Of a DNA stretch of 64,000 nt, positions 24,451-32,692 are shown piece by piece. The number at the start of each line of letters is the position of its first letter. Position 1 is the first letter of the stretch. Source of the DNA: Streptomyces parvulus (GTDB lineage Bacteria > Actinomycetota > Actinomycetes > Streptomycetales > Streptomycetaceae). The stretch lies in NCBI RefSeq assembly GCF_014648855.1, contig NZ_BMRX01000011.1, forward strand, positions 186,001 through 250,000, given 5' to 3'. The notes beneath the pieces were generated by a model that saw only the letters and a list, made by a program, of their open reading frames with translations, made no database searches and was not told where the DNA came from. The translations under genes and the position numbers were made by a program.

Positions 24451-25002
24451 TCACTGTCCTTCCCGGTCGGATACGACCGAAGCGTATCGATTCCCACCCG
24501 TCGGGCCGCCCTCGGCGACCTGACCGCTTGTGCCGCTTGCACGGTCCGTCCCGGCGTGGCCGCCGGTGGACCCGAAGCCCCCCTCGGCCCGCGCCGAGCC
24601 GGGAAGCTCCGCGACCTCGCGGAAGCGGACCTTCTCGACCTGCTGGACGACCAGTTGGGCAATCCGGTCGAAGCGCTCGAACCGCACTGTCTCGCGCGGA
24701 TCGAGATTCACCACGATCACCTTGATCTCCCCACGGTACCCGGCATCAATCGTCCCCGGGGCATTCACGAGGGCGACACCGCAGCGCGCGGCCAGTCCGG
24801 AACGTGGGTGCACAAAACCCGCGTACCCGTCGGGAAGCGACACAGACACGCCCGTGGGCAGCACGGCACGCTCGCCGGGGGCCAGCTCGCAGTCGACGGT
24901 GGTGCGCAGGTCGGCCCCCGCGTCGCCGGGCTGCGCGTACGTCGGGAGCGGTACGTCGGGGTCGACGCGGCGGATCAGTACATCGAGCTCGGCGCGGCTC
25001 AC
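24451..25002 (-). CDS. dut: Deoxyuridine 5'-triphosphate nucleotidohydrolase (dUTPase)
   Basis: A 183-residue trimeric dUTPase converting dUTP to dUMP and pyrophosphate. All five motifs are visible: 1 PGDAGADLRT, 2 PRSGLAARCGV, 3 GTIDAGYRGEIKV, 4 RIAQLVVQ, 5 RAEGGFGSTGGH (Ala replaces the more usual Gly after Arg). A Gly/Thr/Ser-rich C-terminal extension follows motif 5. GTG 25002 overlaps the upstream thioesterase stop (GTGA). It sits with the thioesterase and DUF3710 in a tightly coupled operon. Confidence 0.93.
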   Translation of the reverse strand: MSRAELDVLIRRVDPDVPLPTYAQPGDAGADLRTTVDCELAPGERAVLPTGVSVSLPDGYAGFVHPRSGLAARCGVALVNAPGTIDAGYRGEIKVIVVNLDPRETVRFERFDRIAQLVVQQVEKVRFREVAELPGSARAEGGFGSTGGHAGTDRASGTSGQVAEGGPTGGNRYASVVSDREGQ

Positions 25003-25583
25003 GGGTTCACCTCGAAGGCGCGGGTGCGGCGGATCTGGTCGGGGTCGTCCATGGCCGCGCGGATCTCCTCCTCGCGGCCGTGGTTCACGAAGTGGTCGAC
25101 CTTGACCTCGATGAACAGGGCGTCGGCGCGGACGGCGACGGGGCCGTCCGGTCCGCCGATCCGGCCGGTGGCGGTGGAGTAGATCTTCCGCCCGGCCACC
25201 GCGGTGACCTCGGCCTCCAGGTACAGCGTGGTGTCCACGGGCACCGGCCGCCGGAAGTCGGTCTCCAGCCGTCCGGTCACCGCGATCGTCCGCAGCAGCC
25301 AGTTCAGCGAGCCCAGGGTCTCGTCCAGCGCGGTGGCGAGCACTCCGCCGTGGGCCAGCCCCGGGGCGCCCTGGTGGGCGGGCCGGACCAGGAACTCGGC
25401 GGTGATCGACACGCCCTCGCCGGCCCGCGCCTGGAGGTGCAGCCCGTGCGGCTGGTCGCCGCCGCAGCCGAAGCACTGGCCGTAGTGGGCGCCGAGCAGC
25501 TCGCCGGGGGCGGGCGCGTCCGGGTGCCGTACGGGCTTCACGGCGTCGGCGGGAGGCTGGAGACCTGGGGAAGTACCACTCAC
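24999..25583 (-). CDS. PaaI-type hotdog thioesterase
   Basis: A 194-residue single-hotdog (4HBT) protein. The catalytic-type segment is PGLAHGGVLATALDETLGSL; the Asp/Glu pair on the central helix fits acyl-CoA thioesterases. A Cys-rich N-terminal insert (YGQCFGCGGDQPHGLHLQ) is often seen in actinobacterial members. The strand ETDFRRPVPVDTTLYLEAEV completes the fold. The start is GTG 25583 (VSGTSPG). It probably hydrolyses an acyl-CoA; substrate unknown. First gene of the operon with dut. Confidence 0.85.
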   Translation of the reverse strand: MSGTSPGLQPPADAVKPVRHPDAPAPGELLGAHYGQCFGCGGDQPHGLHLQARAGEGVSITAEFLVRPAHQGAPGLAHGGVLATALDETLGSLNWLLRTIAVTGRLETDFRRPVPVDTTLYLEAEVTAVAGRKIYSTATGRIGGPDGPVAVRADALFIEVKVDHFVNHGREEEIRAAMDDPDQIRRTRAFEVNP

Positions 25584-25640
25584 AGGCGCAGACCTTACCC
25601 GCGCGTCGGCCGAACACCGCCACCGTGCCAAGCTTGGTCC

Positions 25641-26102
25641 ATGCAGCCCTCCCCCGCGCCGTACGAAGAACGCCTGACCGCGCCCCGCTCCTGGTGGCTG
25701 GTCTCCTTCCTCGTGGGCCTCGCGTTCGCGCTGATCCTGCTGCCCTTCGGCACGCTGCCGATGCTGGGCGGCCTCGCGGGCGGCACCGCGGTGGCGGCGG
25801 TGGCGGCCAGCTCGTACGGCGCGGTCCGCATCCGGGTCGTGGGCGACTCGCTGATCGCGGGTGAGGCGAGGGTGCCCGTGGCGGCGCTGGGCGAGGCGGA
25901 GATCCTCGACCCGGAGGAGGCCCGCGCCTGGCGCACGTACAAGGCCGACACCCGGGCGTTCCTGCTGCTGCGCGCCTACATCCCGCGCGCGGTGCGCGTG
26001 GTGGTCACGGACCCCGAGGACCCGACGCCGTACCTGTACCTGTCGACGCGCGAGCCCGAGCGGCTGATCGAGGCCCTGACGGCGGCGAAGGCGGCCGCCT
26101 GA
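25641..26102 (+). CDS. DUF3093 membrane protein
   Basis: A 153-residue protein with two membrane helices (about residues 18-58: WWLVSFLVGLAFALILLPFG and GGLAGGTAVAAVAASS), then a PH-like domain: VRIRVVGDSLIAGEARVPV, then PRAVRVVVTDPEDPTPYLYL, then REPERLIEAL. The arrangement identifies DUF3093 of actinobacteria; function unknown. Transcribed divergently from the thioesterase-dut operon with a 57-bp spacer. Confidence 0.85.
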   Translation: MQPSPAPYEERLTAPRSWWLVSFLVGLAFALILLPFGTLPMLGGLAGGTAVAAVAASSYGAVRIRVVGDSLIAGEARVPVAALGEAEILDPEEARAWRTYKADTRAFLLLRAYIPRAVRVVVTDPEDPTPYLYLSTREPERLIEALTAAKAAA

Positions 26103-26110
26103 CACGAGGC

Positions 26111-26134
26111 GCACGCGCGCGGGGGCGCGCGCGT
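26111..26134. terminator. Hairpin between the DUF3093 gene and the convergent gene
   Basis: CACGCGCGC / GCGCGCGTG arms around a G-rich loop directly after the stop at 26102; it may serve both convergent genes. Confidence 0.65.
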
Positions 26135-26136
26135 GG

Positions 26137-27072
26137 TCAGTGGCCGGGGCGCTCGCCCGGCTCGACCCCTCGGGCGAGGTGGCTCATGTCCAGGGCGTCC
26201 CTGGGCCGCTCCAGCGCCGGGAGGTCACCGAGGGCGCTCCACGGGACCTGGCGTCTGCGCAGGTCCTCGCGGATCCGGTCGGCGAGCTTCCTGGTGTCCC
26301 GGCGGTTCATGACGGCGCCCACGGCCGCTCCCACCATGAAGGGCATCAGGTTCGGCAGGTTGCGCACCATCCGCTTCATGATCTGCTGGCGCAGCTGGCG
26401 CTTCATGTGGCTGTTCATCGCCGAGCCGAGGGTCGACGGCTTGGACACGTCCACACCGCGTTCGTCCGACCACGAGTTCAGGTACGCGGTGCTGCGCTGG
26501 GTGAGGCCACCGGGCGGGCGCACCCCGTAGACCTCGTGGAGTTCGGCGATCATCTTGAGCTCGATCGCGGCGACGCCGGTGACCTCGGCGGCCAGTTCGG
26601 TGGGCATCGCGGGTGGTACGGGCATCATCGCCGCGGCGCCGATCCCCGCTCCCACGGTCGCCGTGCCCTTGGCCGCGCCCGCCACGAGGCGGTCGGCCAG
26701 CTCTTCGGGGCCGAGGCCGGGGAACTGCCGGCGCAGCGTCGCCAGATCCCGCACGGGCACGCGCGGGGCGAGCTCGATGATGCGGTCGGCGAGGTGCCCC
26801 AGGGCGGCCCTGGCGCGGGTCCCGCCGTTGCGGACGCTCTGTCCGGCCTTCTCCCGGAACGCCGCTGCCCGGCGCCGGGCAGCGGGCGCCGGGGTACTGG
26901 TGGTCGCCGGGAGGTCACTCCGGCCGTCCACTGCTTCGAGCGAGGCCGTACCGGTGTCGGTCGTGCCCCGCTCGTCGTCACGCGCGCTGTACGGACCGCC
27001 CGGCTGCTGCGGTCCTTGGTCCGCTCCCCGCTTGGGGAAGCGGCGCTTCCAGGGAGGGGTCGAGCCTGTCAC
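26137..27072 (-). CDS. Uncharacterised actinobacterial protein with hydrophobic helices
   Basis: A 311-residue protein. The N-terminal ~65 residues are disordered (SARDDERGTTDTG). A helical region follows: QSVRNGGTRARAALGHLADR, then LATLRRQFPGLGPEELADRL. Next a hydrophobic Gly/Ala stretch (ATVGAGIGAAAMMPVPPAMP) and later NLMPFMVGAAVGAVMNRRD. The middle motif ELKMIAELHEVYGVRPPGG followed by QRSTAYLNSW is conserved in Streptomyces homologues as I recall, but I know no function; a distant EcsC-like relation is possible. The GTG start lies 13 bp after the DUF4193 stop, so the two are co-transcribed. Confidence 0.75.
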   Translation of the reverse strand: MTGSTPPWKRRFPKRGADQGPQQPGGPYSARDDERGTTDTGTASLEAVDGRSDLPATTSTPAPAARRRAAAFREKAGQSVRNGGTRARAALGHLADRIIELAPRVPVRDLATLRRQFPGLGPEELADRLVAGAAKGTATVGAGIGAAAMMPVPPAMPTELAAEVTGVAAIELKMIAELHEVYGVRPPGGLTQRSTAYLNSWSDERGVDVSKPSTLGSAMNSHMKRQLRQQIMKRMVRNLPNLMPFMVGAAVGAVMNRRDTRKLADRIREDLRRRQVPWSALGDLPALERPRDALDMSHLARGVEPGERPGH

Positions 27073-27085
27073 GGCCGACCCCGCC

Positions 27086-27382
27086 TCAGTCGCAGTCGCG
27101 GCAGATGGGCTGGCCGTTCTTCTCCCGGGCCAGCTGGCTGCGGTGGTGCACCAGGAAGCAGCTCATGCAGGTGAACTCGTCCTGCTGCTTCGGCAGTACA
27201 CGGACCGCCAGTTCCTCGTTCGAGAGGTCGGCGCCGGGAAGTTCGAGGCCTTCCGCGGCCTCGAATTCGTCGACGTCGACGGCCGAGGCGGATTTGTCGT
27301 TCCGCCTCGCCTTCAGCTCTTCGAGGCTGTCCGAGTCGACGTCGTCGTCGGTCTTGCGTGGAGTGTCGTAATCGGTTGCCAT
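27086..27382 (-). CDS. DUF4193 protein (small zinc-ribbon-like)
   Basis: A 98-residue acidic protein of the DUF4193 family. The N-terminal half is charged (DDDVDSDSLEELKARRNDK). The C-terminal third carries two Cys pairs (FTCMSCFLVHH, then ICRDCD at the very end), a likely zinc-binding site. ELAVRVLPKQQDEF is family-typical. Widespread single-copy gene in actinobacteria; function unknown, possibly a transcription/translation factor (inference). Confidence 0.85.
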   Translation of the reverse strand: MATDYDTPRKTDDDVDSDSLEELKARRNDKSASAVDVDEFEAAEGLELPGADLSNEELAVRVLPKQQDEFTCMSCFLVHHRSQLAREKNGQPICRDCD

Positions 27383-27787
27383 GGTCGCTCTCCCCCTCTG
27401 GGTGTCTGCGGTGTCTCCAGCGCACGTAACGCGTGAGAGGCCGGACTTGTGCCCGACCTGAGGCGGAGATTTTGCCTCACATCAAGGTCTGTTACTCAAT
27501 CGACACCCAACCGGACCCCTCATGAGTGATCGGCTTGGATGGCGATGGGGACCGTACACGGTCCTAATACCGCACTTCAAAGGCGTCCCACCGTGTACTT
27601 CCCGTGATCAGGACCCCTGAAAACCAGGATTTTCCCGGCTTTCCGACAGGGTGCATGATCACGGAGAGTAGATGGCGCGAAAGCCTCTCCTGTGATCGAT
27701 CACACACGCGCCTCCAGGGCCGCCGGCCTGGAAATTCCGCTCAAAGCGAACATCCTCGGAGTTCGGTGAGATGTCGGGGTCATGATC
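27383..27787. other. Intergenic region between cutS and the DUF4193 gene
   Basis: No gene seen. It must hold the promoter of the minus-strand DUF4193 operon. Visible elements are a 14-bp perfect palindrome TGTGATCGATCACA (27691-27704) and an inverted repeat GGACCGT-AC-ACGGTCC (27549-27564). A T-rich stretch near 27470 is unusual for this genome. Confidence 0.5.
27691..27704. promoter_or_regulatory. Palindrome resembling a Crp-type operator
   Basis: TGTGATCGATCACA is a perfect 14-bp palindrome with GTG-N6-CAC spacing. It lies 3' of cutS and about 310 bp upstream of the DUF4193 start. Resemblance to CRP boxes is by eye. Confidence 0.35.
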
Positions 27788-29032
27788 TCAGATGGGCAGC
27801 GTCACGCGCATGACGAGCCCCCCGCCCTCGCGCGGCTGAGCGTAGATGTGCCCGCCGTGCGCCCGCGCCACGGACCGCGCGATGGACAGACCCAGGCCCA
27901 CGCCCTTGTCGCTGCCCGTGCGCTCGGTGCGCAGCCGCCGGAACGGCTCGAAGAGGTTGTCGACCTCGTACGCCGGGACGACGGGGCCGGTGTTGGTGAC
28001 CACCAGGACCGCCTGGCCGCCCTCGACGGCCGTGGTGACCTCCACCCAGCCGTCCTCGGCGACGTTGTAGCGCACCGCGTTCTGGACGAGGTTCAGGGCG
28101 ATGCGCTCCAGCAGGACGCCGTTGCCCTGGACCACGGCGGCCTCACGGGTGCCGCGGACGACGACGCCCTTGCTCTCGGCCTCGGCGTGCACCTGGTCGA
28201 TGGCCTGGCCGGCCACCTCCGCGAGGTCCACCGGTTTGCGTTCGACGATCTGGTTGTCGCTGCGGGCGAGCAGCAGCAGGCCCTCGACGAGCTGCTCGCT
28301 GCGCTCGTTGGTCGCCAGCAGCGTCTTGCCGAGCTGCTGGAGCTCCACCGGCGCGTTCGGATCGGACAGGTGCACCTCCAGGAGCGTGCGGTTGATCGCC
28401 AGGGGCGTGCGCAGCTCGTGGGAGGCGTTGCCGACGAAGCGCTGCTGGGCGGTGAAGGCCCGCTGCAGGCGCTCCAGCATGTCGTCGAAGGTGTCGGCCA
28501 GCTCCTTCAGCTCGTCGTCCGGACCGTCCAGCTCGATCCGGCGGGAGAGGTCGGAGCCGGCCACCGCGCGCGCGGTGCGGGTGATCCGGCCGAGCGGCGA
28601 CAGGACGCGCCCCGCCATGGCGTAGCCGAAGGCGAAGGCGATCACGGCGAGGCCGAGCAGCGCCAGCAGCGACCGGCTGAGGAGGTTGTCCAGGGCTACC
28701 TTGCGCTGGTGGTCTATGCAGTCGCTGATCGCGGCGTTGAACGCGGACAGGGACAGGTTGCCGTTGTCGACGACGGGGCAGTCGCTGCTGGAGACCCTGA
28801 GGTCGGTGAAGTCGACGATCTTGTACAGCGGTTCGTTGCCGGTGCGCACGGCCTGCGCGGCGAGCAGATAGATGATCGACAGCAGCAGGATGCCGGCGAT
28901 CAGGAACATGCCGCCGTACAGCAGCGTGAGCCTTATCCGGATGGTGGGCCGCAGCCACGGCAGCGGGGTGGCCGAACGCGGGTCCCAGGTGGGCTTCGGG
29001 GGCGCCCCGGGGGGCGCGGGTGTGGTCGCCAC
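27788..29032 (-). CDS. cutS: CutS sensor histidine kinase
   Basis: A 414-residue membrane kinase. Membrane helices lie at about 35-57 (LTLLYGGMFLIAGILLLSII) and 140-160 (LLALLGLAVIAFAFGYAMAG), enclosing an extracellular sensor domain of about 80 residues with two Cys (SSDCPVVDN, then SDCIDHQ). A HAMP follows (RVLSPLGRITRTARAVAGS). HisKA contains H205 in NASHELRTPLA, and the HATPase has NLVQNAVRYN and GVGLGLSIAR. CutRS in S. lividans/S. coelicolor represses antibiotic production and links to envelope stress (established). It starts six bases after cutR. Confidence 0.92.
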   Translation of the reverse strand: MATTPAPPGAPPKPTWDPRSATPLPWLRPTIRIRLTLLYGGMFLIAGILLLSIIYLLAAQAVRTGNEPLYKIVDFTDLRVSSSDCPVVDNGNLSLSAFNAAISDCIDHQRKVALDNLLSRSLLALLGLAVIAFAFGYAMAGRVLSPLGRITRTARAVAGSDLSRRIELDGPDDELKELADTFDDMLERLQRAFTAQQRFVGNASHELRTPLAINRTLLEVHLSDPNAPVELQQLGKTLLATNERSEQLVEGLLLLARSDNQIVERKPVDLAEVAGQAIDQVHAEAESKGVVVRGTREAAVVQGNGVLLERIALNLVQNAVRYNVAEDGWVEVTTAVEGGQAVLVVTNTGPVVPAYEVDNLFEPFRRLRTERTGSDKGVGLGLSIARSVARAHGGHIYAQPREGGGLVMRVTLPI

Positions 29033-29038
29033 GGGCGA

Positions 29039-29692
29039 TCAGATCCGGTACCCGGAGCCGGGGACGGTGACGATGACGGGCGGCTCGCCCAGCTTGCGGC
29101 GCAGGGTCATGACGGTCACGCGCACGACGTTGGTGAACGGGTCGGTGTTCTCGTCCCAGGCCTTCTCCAGCAGCTGCTCGGCGGAGACCACGGCGCCCTC
29201 GCTGCGCATGAGGACCTCCAGGACGGCGAACTCCTTGGGCGCGAGCTGCACCTCGTTGCCGTCCCGGAAGACCTCGCGGCGGTTCGGGTCGAGCTTGATC
29301 CCGGCGCGCTCCAGGACGGGCGGCAGGGGCACGCTGGTGCGGCGGCCCAGGGCGCGCACCCGGGCGATCAGCTCGCTGAACGCGAAGGGCTTGGGAAGGT
29401 AGTCGTCGGCGCCGATCTCCAGGCCCTCGACGCGGTCGCTGACGTCGCCGGACGCCGTGAGCATCAGCACGCGCGTGGGCATGCCGAGTTCGACGATCTT
29501 GCGGCACACGTCGTCGCCGTGGACGAGCGGGAGGTCGCGGTCGAGGACGACCACGTCGTAGTCGTTGACGCCGATGCGCTCCAGGGCGGCCGCACCGTCG
29601 TACACGACGTCGACGGCCATGGCCTCCCGGCGCAGTCCGGTGGCCACCGCATCGGCGAGCAGTTGCTCGTCCTCGACGACGAGTACGCGCAC
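29039..29692 (-). CDS. cutR: CutR response regulator
   Basis: A 217-residue OmpR-class regulator, exactly the length of S. lividans CutR. The receiver has the acidic pair in VVEDEQ, phospho-Asp in VVVLDRDLPLVHG and Lys in YLPKPFAF. The winged helix has VQLAPKEFAVLEVLMRS and FTNVVRVTVMTLRRKLGEP. GTG 29692 follows GGAAGGACA at good spacing; a longer frame to 29791 reads Pro/Arg-rich and lacks receiver sequence. First gene of the cutRS operon. Confidence 0.93.
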   Translation of the reverse strand: MRVLVVEDEQLLADAVATGLRREAMAVDVVYDGAAALERIGVNDYDVVVLDRDLPLVHGDDVCRKIVELGMPTRVLMLTASGDVSDRVEGLEIGADDYLPKPFAFSELIARVRALGRRTSVPLPPVLERAGIKLDPNRREVFRDGNEVQLAPKEFAVLEVLMRSEGAVVSAEQLLEKAWDENTDPFTNVVRVTVMTLRRKLGEPPVIVTVPGSGYRI

Positions 29693-30175
29693 GTCGCTTG
29701 TCCTTCCTGTGTCCACCCGCGTAGCGCCTGGCGGCGCACTAGGGCAGGGGTCCGGTGGGTGTGTTGCCTCCATCCTGCCCTTTTCGGCCATAAGTCGGCT
29801 GTAAGACGGGAGGGGAGGCGGACGGGAAGCGGGTGGGAAGCGCGTCGGAGTCGCGCCCGAGGCGTGGGACGGGGCGCGGTGCGGCGCCCGGAGGAAGTGA
29901 GCCGCTGAAACGGGAATGCGGGATTTTCTCGTGCGGTTGAGGTTTCCGCGAAGGGGAGCGCGGGGAGGACGGCTTTACACCCCGCGATCACGCTCTGCCT
30001 GTACCGCGTTACCGCGCGGTACTCCGCGGTCCGCTTCCGCAGAGCGGGCGTGGGTGTCCGGCACCGTCGCCGCCCGGCCGGGCAGCGCTGGGCACTCCAC
30101 CGGAGACGTGATCGCCCCTTCCTACCGGCACACCCCCGTGCCAACGACCCACGACCCAGGACGAGGGGGCGCAGC
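29693..30175. other. Intergenic region upstream of cutR
   Basis: About 480 bp without a convincing gene on either strand. It contains the cutR promoter (minus strand) and the promoter of the divergent 57-residue gene. Several G/C-rich inverted repeats occur near 30003-30040 (CCGCG-rich), but none stands out as an operator. Confidence 0.5.
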
Positions 30176-30349
30176 ATGGACGCTTTCACCGCAGGACTTC
30201 TGCAGCGCATAAAGACGACCGAGTCCGACCTGTCCCGGGCCCGAGACGAGGGCGACGAGTTCCTTGTCGACGTGGAACTGGGAGAGCTGGACGACCTCCG
30301 CCGCCTCGCCGCCGAGCACGGCGTGGAGGTGAGGGCTACCAACGCCTGA
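30176..30349 (+). CDS. Small acidic helical protein (57 aa)
   Basis: ATG 30176 with GAGGGGG nine bases upstream. The product is a single amphipathic helical hairpin (AGLLQRIKTTESDLSRARDE, then LVDVELGELDDLRRLAAEHG). Conserved in Streptomyces as far as I recall; function unknown. A strong terminator follows. Confidence 0.7.
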   Translation: MDAFTAGLLQRIKTTESDLSRARDEGDEFLVDVELGELDDLRRLAAEHGVEVRATNA

Positions 30350-30366
30350 CCGGCCCCATGACGAAG

Positions 30367-30396
30367 GAAGCCCCGGCGATCCAGCGCCGGGGCTTC
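30367..30396 (+). terminator. Terminator after the 57-aa gene
   Basis: Perfect 12-bp arms GAAGCCCCGGCG / CGCCGGGGCTTC with a 6-nt loop, starting 18 bp past the stop codon. Confidence 0.85.
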
Positions 30397-30568
30397 GCCG
30401 TGCGCGGGCGCTGCCGCGCGGGGAGGCGGGCGACCGGCCCCGCTGACCGGTCCGCGGGAGGGCGCCTGCGCGTGCCGCCCCCGGCCGCCGGGAGAGAGCG
30501 GCGTTCGCGCAGGGGTGCCGGCGTCCGCCTCGCGGAGCGACCGCGCACCCCGCTCCCCCGCCGGAGGC

Positions 30569-31387
30569 CTACGCCCCGAAGTCCGCCAGCAGCCGCTGGA
30601 GGGGTTCGAAGACGGCCGGGGTGGCCGCGATCGTCAGGGCGCCGGAGGGGCGCTCACCCGGGCGTCCACCGGTCACCGCGCCCGCCTCACGGGCGATCAG
30701 GTCGCCCGCCGCCAGGTCCCACGGGTGCAGCCCGCGCTCGTAGTAGCCGTCCAGGCGTCCGGCGGCCACGTCGCACAGGTCGATCGCGGCCGAGCCGCCG
30801 CGCCGGATGTCGCGCACCAGCGGGATGAGCCGCCGCGCGATCTCGGCCTGCTCCGCGCGGACGTCTGAGACGTAGTTGAACCCGGTGGAGACCAGCGCCT
30901 GGTCCAGCGGGGCCGCACCCCGGCAGGTGAGCGCCCGCTCGCCCTCCCAGGCACCGGTCGCCCACGCCCCACCGCCCAGCACCGCGTGGTAGGTCTCGCC
31001 CCGCATCGGGGCCACCACCGCCGCCGCCACCCGCTCGCCGTCCTGCTCGGCGGCGATGGAGACCGCCCAGGTGGGCAGCCCGTACAGGTAGTTGACCGTG
31101 CCGTCGAGCGGGTCGACGACCCAGCGGATCCCGCTGGTGCCCTCGACGGCGGAGCCCTCCTCGCCGAGGAAGCCGTCGTCGGGGCGGCGGTCCGCGATGA
31201 GCCCGGTGATGAGCTTCTCCGCCGCGATGTCCATCTCGGTGACCACGTCGATCGGGCTGGACTTGGTCGCGGCGACCGCCAGGTCGGCCGGGCGGCCGTC
31301 CCGCAGCAGGTCGCCCGCGCGGTGGGCGGCCTCCAGGGCGATCTTCAACAGCTCGGTGTGGAGCGGGTCGGTCGTCACGTCGGTCAC
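30569..31387 (-). CDS. Inositol monophosphatase family phosphatase
   Basis: A 272-residue Mg2+-dependent phosphatase. The metal-site motifs are DGFLGEEGSAVE, WVVDPLDGTVNYLYG (DPLDGT signature) and the C-terminal HPWDLAAGDLIAREAG. The substrate may be inositol phosphate, histidinol phosphate or a related sugar phosphate; family membership alone does not decide. GTG 31387 gives VTDVTTDPLHTELL. It begins eight bases after the ferrochelatase stop, so it is probably co-transcribed with hemH. Confidence 0.9.
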   Translation of the reverse strand: MTDVTTDPLHTELLKIALEAAHRAGDLLRDGRPADLAVAATKSSPIDVVTEMDIAAEKLITGLIADRRPDDGFLGEEGSAVEGTSGIRWVVDPLDGTVNYLYGLPTWAVSIAAEQDGERVAAAVVAPMRGETYHAVLGGGAWATGAWEGERALTCRGAAPLDQALVSTGFNYVSDVRAEQAEIARRLIPLVRDIRRGGSAAIDLCDVAAGRLDGYYERGLHPWDLAAGDLIAREAGAVTGGRPGERPSGALTIAATPAVFEPLQRLLADFGA

Positions 31388-31395
31388 GGGCTTCC

Positions 31396-32523
31396 TCAGG
31401 CGTAGGGGCTGTCGGCACCCGCGGCGGCGGGCCGGGGAGCGCGGGCGGGGCAGCAGCCGACCGGGCACAGGTCGTGGCTCGCGCCCAGCGCGCCGAGCAC
31501 GCACGGGGCGGCCTCCTCGCCGCGCTCGCCGGCGGCCCGCTCCACGACGAGGTCGCGGACCGCCGCGGCGAACCGCGGGTCGGCGCCGACGGTCGCGGAG
31601 CGCCGCACGGGCAGCCCCAGCTCGCCGGCCTTGGCGGTGGCCTCGGTGTCGAGGTCGTACAGGACCTCCATGTGGTCGGAGACGAATCCGATGGGGGCCA
31701 TCACCACGGCCGGGGCGCCGGCCGCGTGGCGCTCCTCCAGGTGGTCGCAGATGTCGGGCTCCAGCCACGGGATGTGCGGGGCGCCGGAACGCGACTGGTA
31801 GACGAGCTGCCAGGGGTGGTCGACGCCGGTGCGGTCGCGGACGGCGTCGGCGATCACCTGCGCGACGTCGAGGTGCTGGCGGACGTAGGCTCCGCCGTCG
31901 CCGTGCGCCTCGACGGGCCCGGAGGTGTCCGCGGCCGAGGTGGGGATCGAGTGGGTCGAGAACGCGAGGTGCGCGCCGTCGCGGACCTCGTCGGGCAGCT
32001 CGGCCAGCGATTGGACCACCCCGTCGACCATGGGCTCCACGAACCCGGGGTGGTTGAAGTAGTGCCGCAGCTTGTCGACCCGGGGCGGCTCCAGACCCTC
32101 GGACTCCAGGGCCGCCAGCGCGTCCGCGAGGTTCTCCCGGTACTGACGGCAGCCCGAGTACGAGGCGTAGGCGCTGGTCGCGAGGACCAGGACGCGGCGG
32201 CGGCCGTCGCGGACCATCTCGCGCAGGGTGTCCGTCAGGTACGGCGCCCAGTTGCGGTTGCCCCAGTAGACCGGCAGGTCCAGGCCGTGCTCGGCGAAGT
32301 CCTTGCGGAGGGCGTCCAGCAGGGCCCGGTTCTGGTCGTTGATCGGGCTGACGCCGCCGAAGAGGAAGTAGTGCTGCCCGACCTCCTTGAGGCGTTCCTT
32401 CGGGATGCCGCGCCCACGCGTCACGTTCTCCAGGAACGGGACCACGTCGTCCGGGCCCTCCGGGCCGCCGAACGAGAGGAGGAGCAGGGCGTCGTACGGA
32501 CTGACATCGAGCACGTCTGGCAT
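31396..32523 (-). CDS. hemH: Ferrochelatase (coproporphyrin type)
   Basis: A 375-residue enzyme inserting Fe2+ into a porphyrin. The start LLLSFGGPEGPDDV and the catalytic His in LAFSTHSIPTS are diagnostic, as is YQSRSGAPHIPWLEPD. Actinobacteria use the coproporphyrin-dependent haem route, where this enzyme (CpfC) makes coproheme; I apply that pathway assignment by phylum. Cysteines in YSGCRQY and in the C-terminal CPVGCCPAR fit the [2Fe-2S] cluster of actinobacterial ferrochelatases. The Ala/Pro-rich tail is longer than in Bacillus. Confidence 0.93.
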   Translation of the reverse strand: MPDVLDVSPYDALLLLSFGGPEGPDDVVPFLENVTRGRGIPKERLKEVGQHYFLFGGVSPINDQNRALLDALRKDFAEHGLDLPVYWGNRNWAPYLTDTLREMVRDGRRRVLVLATSAYASYSGCRQYRENLADALAALESEGLEPPRVDKLRHYFNHPGFVEPMVDGVVQSLAELPDEVRDGAHLAFSTHSIPTSAADTSGPVEAHGDGGAYVRQHLDVAQVIADAVRDRTGVDHPWQLVYQSRSGAPHIPWLEPDICDHLEERHAAGAPAVVMAPIGFVSDHMEVLYDLDTEATAKAGELGLPVRRSATVGADPRFAAAVRDLVVERAAGERGEEAAPCVLGALGASHDLCPVGCCPARAPRPAAAGADSPYA

Positions 32524-32692
32524 GTCTCGATCCTGCCACCCGGCACTGACAGCGGGGCAACGGCGGGTGCCGACCGCGTGTTCCGGCTGCTCCGCGGGGG
32601 TGTTTCCGGGCGTTCCGGCGAGTAATCTGTATCGACTGTGTTCGCACCTTACTGAGGTGTTCTGCCGAGCCGAGCCGCTTCCGGAGACCGAG

